From Bin87 sp965208015 (lineage in GTDB: Bacteria > Chloroflexota > Dehalococcoidia > Lucifugimonadales > UBA3495), in NCBI GenBank assembly GCA_965208015.1, contig OZ242308.1:62001-126000 (forward strand): 64,000 bases of DNA, written 5' to 3'. Positions 60,008-64,000 of the stretch are shown in pieces. The translations under genes were made by a program, and so were the position numbers. Below the pieces are notes generated by a model. The model saw nothing but the letters and a program-made list of their open reading frames with translations, was not told the origin of the DNA and made no database searches. Position 1 is the first letter of the stretch, and each line of letters starts with the position of its first letter.

Positions 60008-61042
60008 TTAGGGGGTACTCACGGCTGCCAGGATGTACACCGCGATTAAGGACGGAAGAAGGCTGTCCAACCGATCCAGCATCCCGCCGTGGCCGGGAAA
60101 CAGGTTGCCTGAGTCCTTGGCGTCAGCCAGACGTTTGATTTTGGATTCGACCAGATCGCCTATGGGCGATACGGCGCCTAAAATAACACCGATTGCCGCC
60201 AGGTGCCAAATCTCCAATCGCAGCGGGAACAGCGCTCCCAGGACGACCGCCGCGATAACCGCGAACAGCATTCCGCCAGCGGTTCCCTCCCACGTTTTCC
60301 CCGGGCTGATGCTGGGCGCCATGCGATGCCGGCCAAACAAGCGCCCCACGGCGTAGGCCCCGGTGTCCGCCGCATACACGGTAAGGATCGCCAGGAGGAG
60401 CCACCAGCACCCGGTTTCCGTGAGGACGGTCAATTCCCGCGCTGAATCGGAACCGATTATGTCCGGCAGCAGCCAGACCCCGCCCTCGGCGGCAGATACC
60501 TCATAGGTCGCCTCGAAAGCTTCGCCAAGACCGTCATCTTCGATGTGCGGCGGAACCGATAAAGTGGGGGCCGCTTCTTCGACCTTCTTCCACCACAGGC
60601 TGGGCAGCCTGTCTATTCCGCGGAGGGCCGCCGCTGCTGCCAACGCCCCTCCGATGCAAATGGGCGACAGCACCAGGTAGGTCGCCGCCACAACCGGTCG
60701 CGGCCCGTGCCACGCGGCAATCATCCACAGTGCTGACACGATTACGCCGACGATGCATATCCCCAGCGCCGCCCATCCGAAATCCTCGGGCCGCACCGCC
60801 AGCTCGCCGGCCAAGACCAGAGCCACCGCCCACGTTCCGCCCAGCAGCAACGGCAGGGATGTGTAGCCGCTGTCGTCGTCCTCGGATACCCTCTCACGAC
60901 CGGGATACAGACGGTACGCTTCTCCAACGCCAATGACTGCGGCGACCGCCGCCAGCAGGGTAATCCAGGGCGGGCCGAACCAGATGCAGGCCAACACCAT
61001 CGGCACGCCCACCAGGGCAGTCAGAACCCGGTGGAGCAGCAC
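60008..61042 (-). CDS. cdsA: Phosphatidate cytidylyltransferase with a soluble insertion
   Basis: 344 aa from a GTG start 5 nt after uppS. Makes CDP-diacylglycerol from phosphatidate and CTP at the membrane. The C-terminal family signature is complete (VSPIGDLVESKIKRLADAKDSGNLFPGHGGMLDRLDSLL), as is DTGAYAVGRLFGRHRMAPSISPGKTWEGT. Residues about 143-210 (WWKKVEEAAPTLSVPPHIEDDGLGEAFE and after) form a hydrophilic insertion not seen in ordinary CdsA of about 270 aa. Confidence 0.93.
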   Translation of the reverse strand: MLLHRVLTALVGVPMVLACIWFGPPWITLLAAVAAVIGVGEAYRLYPGRERVSEDDDSGYTSLPLLLGGTWAVALVLAGELAVRPEDFGWAALGICIVGVIVSALWMIAAWHGPRPVVAATYLVLSPICIGGALAAAAALRGIDRLPSLWWKKVEEAAPTLSVPPHIEDDGLGEAFEATYEVSAAEGGVWLLPDIIGSDSARELTVLTETGCWWLLLAILTVYAADTGAYAVGRLFGRHRMAPSISPGKTWEGTAGGMLFAVIAAVVLGALFPLRLEIWHLAAIGVILGAVSPIGDLVESKIKRLADAKDSGNLFPGHGGMLDRLDSLLPSLIAVYILAAVSTP

Positions 61043-61047
61043 CCGCT

Positions 61048-61776
61048 TTACGCTCCGGAGGTATGGTCCTGGGTGTCCAGGGAGCCGAACCGCCTCTGCC
61101 TTTGGCCGTAAGCGCTCAGGGCCTGATCCAATTCCTCTGCATCCAGGTCCGGCCAGAGCACCGGCGTATGGTAGTACTCACTGTAGGCCGCCTGCCAGAT
61201 GAGAAAATTGCTCAACCGCTGCTCGCCGCCGGTGCGAATTATCAAGTCGGGGTCCGGGCATCCGTCGGTATAGAGGTACTGGCTGAACAGCGATTCGTCC
61301 ACGTCCTCTGGATCCACGCCCTCGGTTATCATGCGCCGAACCGCCTGCAGGATCTCCTCCCTGCCACCGTAGTTGAAAGCGATGTTGACGGTAATCCCGG
61401 CGTTGTGCCTGGTGACGTCCTGCGCCTGCCGTATGGCATCCTGGAGCGCGGGATCCAACGGGCTGATGTCGCCCAGATGAACCAACTTTACCCCCGTCTT
61501 GTGCAGTTCCCGGGTCTGGGGCTCGATCTGTTCCGCCAGGATCGCCATCAGGCTGTCCACCTCATCGGAGGGCCGCCGCCAGTTTTCCGTGGAAAAGGCG
61601 AAGAGCGTAACCACACGGACGCCGCGTTGCGCCAGCAGCTCGACGACACGGCGGATATTGCTCACCCCGCGCTGGTGTCCCGCCTTGCGCGGGAGCCCCT
61701 GGCGCTCTGCCCAGCGTCCGTTGCCGTCCATGATGATGGCTACATGGCGGGGCGCGGGGCCGGCGTCGCGGTTCAT
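61048..61776 (-). CDS. uppS: Isoprenyl (undecaprenyl) diphosphate synthase
   Basis: 242 aa from MNRDAGPAPRH (a TTG 12 codons earlier is possible). cis-Prenyltransferase motifs: HVAIIMDGNGRWA (catalytic Asp), GHQRGVSNIRRVVE, FAFSTENWRRP, NIAFNYGGREEI and PDPDLIIRTGGEQRLSNFLIWQAAYSE. Supplies lipid carrier for cell-wall glycans, using IPP from the MEP pathway. Confidence 0.95.
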   Translation of the reverse strand: MNRDAGPAPRHVAIIMDGNGRWAERQGLPRKAGHQRGVSNIRRVVELLAQRGVRVVTLFAFSTENWRRPSDEVDSLMAILAEQIEPQTRELHKTGVKLVHLGDISPLDPALQDAIRQAQDVTRHNAGITVNIAFNYGGREEILQAVRRMITEGVDPEDVDESLFSQYLYTDGCPDPDLIIRTGGEQRLSNFLIWQAAYSEYYHTPVLWPDLDAEELDQALSAYGQRQRRFGSLDTQDHTSGA

Positions 61777-61871
61777 ACCGGCGCTCTGGGAGACGCTATC
61801 GGCGGTGGGCAAGGGTCGGTTATGCGGAAAAGTCTGCGTTATCGGCGGCCGGTTGTATGGTATTTGCGTCG

Positions 61872-62186
61872 TCAGCTCTGCGCGGCGACGGCAACCGGCG
61901 GCGGCTCCCGCCGGACGCCGTACTTGGCCAGGATTGCGTCCACGAAAGGTTTGAGAACAGTTTCGGCAGCGTCAATCTGGATGCTCACCGGCGACGCATC
62001 ATTCACGCTGTTATCCGCTTCCGGATCCTCATCGGTGAATACGACAACCCACTGCGCGATTTCCTCGCCCACGCGGGCGGGCTGACCGTTGCTGATATAG
62101 AGCGTTTGGGTTTCAGGGCTGTACTTTACGTCAGCGTTGGGCAGAGTTTCCCAGCCAGCCTCGGATAAGCCTACGGAATTTCCCAC
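61872..62186 (-). CDS. DUF2283-like small protein
   Basis: 104 aa from a GTG at 62184-62186 with GGAGG 7 bases upstream. The longer frame to 62261 lacks an RBS. DVKYSPETQTLYISNG...GEEIAQWVVVFTDEDP follows the DUF2283 pattern (YDPEADALYI...V) with an extension (PVSIQIDAAETVLKPFVDAILAKYG). It interrupts the frr-uppS order. Function unknown. Confidence 0.65.
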   Translation of the reverse strand: MGNSVGLSEAGWETLPNADVKYSPETQTLYISNGQPARVGEEIAQWVVVFTDEDPEADNSVNDASPVSIQIDAAETVLKPFVDAILAKYGVRREPPPVAVAAQS

Positions 62187-62344
62187 GGTCGTCCTCCATA
62201 TACCCTTGCCAACTGTAAATGCCCGGCACAGTCTGGCATTCTCGCCCGCTTCGTCACTCATGGCGCGTATCTGCTGACGTTCACATGATCAAGCAAACGA
62301 AGGGCAAACGGAACAACCCTGCGTCAGAGCCGGTTTCTCTGGGG

Positions 62345-62950
62345 TTATACCTCCATGATTTCTGCTTCCTTCGTGGCAGATACCTCGTCGATGGCCTTGA
62401 TGTGGGCATCGGTGGTCTTTTGCAACGTGTCCTGGCTGCGCCGGTTCTCATCCTGGGAAATCGACTTGTCCCGCTCCATCTTGCGCAGGGAGTCCACCCC
62501 TTCGCGCCGCACGTTGCGGACCGCGACCTTGCTGTCCTCCGCCTTGCGCTTCAGCAGGCGCACCATCTCCTGGCGCCGTTCCTGGGTGAGCGGCGGAATG
62601 GGAACAGTGATCACGTTGCCGTCGTTAGACGGGTTGAACCCCATTTCGGACTGGGTCAGGCTGCGCTCGATGTCGCGCAGTGACTGCCGATCCCAGGGCT
62701 GCACCATGATGGCGCGGGCGTCGGGAGCCGAAATGGACGCGATCTGCTTCAGAGGGGTAGGGGAGCCGTAGTAATCGACCGACAAATCTTCGATTAGCGC
62801 CGGAGTTGCCCGACCCGTGCGGAGCGTGCTGATGTCACGGCGCATCGCTTCGATGGATTGCCCCATTTTGCGCTCCGCTTCGGCCAGCACGGCCTCAATG
62901 GTCGGCCCATCCTGATCGCTGTTGTTGCTCCTGTTGTTGCGATCCGGCAT
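62345..62950 (-). CDS. frr: Ribosome recycling factor
   Basis: 201 aa from MPDRNNRSNN; AAGGAGGG upstream. RRF three-helix bundle: MGQSIEAMRRDISTLRTGRATPALIEDLSVDYYGSPTPL at the N terminus, EGVDSLRKMERDKSISQDENRRSQDTLQKTTDAHIKAIDE at the end. The Asn/Asp-rich first 17 residues are an extra extension. Works with EF-G to split post-termination ribosomes. Follows pyrH by 46 bp. Confidence 0.96.
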   Translation of the reverse strand: MPDRNNRSNNSDQDGPTIEAVLAEAERKMGQSIEAMRRDISTLRTGRATPALIEDLSVDYYGSPTPLKQIASISAPDARAIMVQPWDRQSLRDIERSLTQSEMGFNPSNDGNVITVPIPPLTQERRQEMVRLLKRKAEDSKVAVRNVRREGVDSLRKMERDKSISQDENRRSQDTLQKTTDAHIKAIDEVSATKEAEIMEV

Positions 62951-62996
62951 TTGGTCCCTCCTTTCGGCAGAGCGTCGTTTCTCGGCGATTCTCGTC

Positions 62997-63755
62997 TTAC
63001 GACCCGTTGCGCCGCGAGCCGTCGTCGATGGTCGTCCCCACCACGTCCCCTTGCAGGATGCGGCCCATGGCGCCCCGCTCAAATATATCAAAGACTATGA
63101 TCGGCATCTCGTTATCCATGCACAGGGTCATCGCCGTGGAGTCCATAACCTCCAATCGGCGATTGACCGCGTCCAGGTATTCCAGGTTCCCGAACCGGAC
63201 GGCGCCAGGATTGGTCTTCGGGTCAGAGTCGTAAACCCCGTCCACCCCATTCTTGGCCATCAGCAGCACTTCCGCACCCACTTCCAGGGCCCGAAGCGCC
63301 GAGGCCGTGTCGGTGGACATGTAGGGGTTCCCGGCTCCGGCGCAGAAAAGCACGACCCGCCCCTTTTCCAGGTGACGGATGGCCCGACGCCGGATATAGG
63401 GCTCGGCCACGGCCTGTATCGGCAATGCTGACTGTGTCCTGGTGATGATCCCCCTTCGCTCCAGCGCATCCTGCAAAGCCAACCCGTTGATGATGGTCGC
63501 CACCATGCCGGCGTAGTCCGCGGTGGACCGTTCCATGCCCCTCCGCTCGGCGGCCGAGCCGCGCCAGATGTTGCCGCCACCGACCACGACCGCCGTCTCC
63601 ACCCCACGGGAGTGGGCATCAATAATTTGATCCGCGATATAGGAGACCGCTTCCGGATCAATCGTATCCGGCCCCGAACCCTGTAAAGATTCGCCGCTGA
63701 CCTTTAAAAGGACGCGGCGATAGATCGTTTCACCCGTGACGCTGGCGGAAACCAT
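62997..63755 (-). CDS. pyrH: UMP kinase
   Basis: 252 aa. Bacterial UMP kinase of the amino-acid-kinase fold: YRRVLLKVSGESLQG, VVVGGGNIWRGSAAERRGMERSTADYAGM, FCAGAGNPYMSTDTASALRALEVGAEVLLMAKNGVDGVYDSDP. Hexameric, GTP-activated and UTP-inhibited in the family; makes UDP for RNA and cell-wall precursors. Confidence 0.96.
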   Translation of the reverse strand: MVSASVTGETIYRRVLLKVSGESLQGSGPDTIDPEAVSYIADQIIDAHSRGVETAVVVGGGNIWRGSAAERRGMERSTADYAGMVATIINGLALQDALERRGIITRTQSALPIQAVAEPYIRRRAIRHLEKGRVVLFCAGAGNPYMSTDTASALRALEVGAEVLLMAKNGVDGVYDSDPKTNPGAVRFGNLEYLDAVNRRLEVMDSTAMTLCMDNEMPIIVFDIFERGAMGRILQGDVVGTTIDDGSRRNGS

Positions 63756-63810
63756 TTTTCAATACTGGCGCAGCATCAGCCTGGGAGGGATGCCGTTTTC
63801 GTCTGTATCG

Positions 63811-64000
63811 TTATTCTCCCAGCGCCAGCCGGCGGAAGTTGACCACGCGGACGTTCTCGCCGGTTTGCGCTGCCGTTTCGCGCACCAGGTCGGCGAGAGT
63901 CCTGGACCCGTCCTTGATGAACGGCTGCTGCATCAGGCAAACCTGGGCAGCAGGACGGTCGTCCCCTTCGTCCATGTCCTCTTCGTTCAGATACACCGGG
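63811..64000 (-). CDS. tsf: Elongation factor Ts, C-terminal end (gene continues beyond the window)
   Basis: The readable 61+ codons end in AAQVCLMQQPFIKDGSRTLADLVRETAAQTGENVRVVNFRRLALGE, the conserved EF-Ts C terminus. The frame is open at base 64000, so the start lies outside. EF-Ts recharges EF-Tu with GTP. First visible gene of the operon that continues with pyrH after 55 bp. Confidence 0.92.
   Translation of the reverse strand, partial: PVYLNEEDMDEGDDRPAAQVCLMQQPFIKDGSRTLADLVRETAAQTGENVRVVNFRRLALGE

Noticed and set aside
1..64000. CRISPR arrays, rRNA genes, further tRNAs, known riboswitches
   Set aside because: No regularly spaced direct repeats of CRISPR type, no rRNA-like sequence and no second T-loop/CCA-type tRNA signature were seen on either strand. 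Weak ncRNAs cannot be excluded without a covariance search.

Overview
The window looks like a piece of a high-GC bacterial chromosome, most consistent with a free-living or host-associated Chloroflexota (SAR202/Dehalococcoidia-like). This is an inference. It rests on the tsf-pyrH-frr-uppS-cdsA-dxr-rseP order, a four-domain S1 protein, a DEAD-box helicase with an N-terminal CxxC zinc knuckle, many oxidative-catabolism genes and Thr/Pro-linker lipoproteins. No rRNA operon or phylogenetic marker tree is available to confirm it. Clear sigma70-type promoters (TTGACA/TATAAT-like hexamers 16-18 bp apart) and AGGAG-type ribosome binding sites occur throughout.

Layout. 0-11 kb: 3' part of an error-prone DnaE2-like polymerase, tRNA-Phe(GAA), a complete ISAs1-family IS (3208-4440, 10-bp target duplication), rpsA, a PolX/PHP DNA polymerase and a mitochondrial-type aconitase. 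10.8-15.9 kb: a [2Fe-2S] protein and a 7Fe ferredoxin, then a 3.7-kb transposon (12134-15848) with 19-bp terminal inverted repeats, a 5-bp target duplication, a DDE transposase and three cargo genes. 15.9-30.9 kb: Lrp/AsnC regulator, EamA permease, DUF3800, DCC protein, PEP-mutase/isocitrate-lyase family enzyme, a GxxExxY gene flanked by inverted repeats, esterase, Uma2 nuclease, queuosine-precursor transporter, glnA directly behind a hicBA toxin-antitoxin pair, an Amt ammonium transporter with a four-site 11-bp-periodic operator-like array, MFS and beta-propeller genes. 31-47 kb: Rieske ferredoxin, D-aminoacylase-like amidohydrolase, three Thr/Pro-rich or coiled-coil envelope proteins, fatty acid desaturase, DEAD-box helicase, RCC1-repeat lipoprotein, methanethiol oxidase/SELENBP1 homologue and an oligopeptide-type binding lipoprotein. 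Scars lie between these genes: two haloalkane-dehalogenase 3' fragments, two IS5-type remnants and a duplicated 230-bp block. 47.7-57.4 kb: quinone reductase-MmgE/PrpD pair, a hicA pseudogene beside an intact hicB, L-2-hydroxyglutarate oxidase with MFS partners, dienelactone hydrolase and a retropepsin-like pair. 57.4-64 kb: the conserved translation/isoprenoid/envelope operon tsf-pyrH-frr-x-uppS-cdsA-dxr-rseP, all on the minus strand.

How the genes fit together. Aconitase, two ferredoxins, the Rieske protein, 2-hydroxyglutarate oxidase, the PEP-mutase-like enzyme, dienelactone hydrolase, PrpD/MmgE and several MFS/EamA/ABC components suggest an oxidative heterotroph scavenging small organic acids, amino-acid derivatives and possibly volatile sulfur or halogenated compounds. 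Ammonium uptake (amt) and glutamine synthetase (glnA) form a nitrogen-assimilation neighbourhood. The chromosome is visibly being remodelled. At three places an inserted or decayed sequence ends within about 10 bp upstream of an intact -35 box (tRNA-Phe, fdxA, the binding-lipoprotein gene).

Annotation rests on reading motifs and local sequence only. No database search was run.
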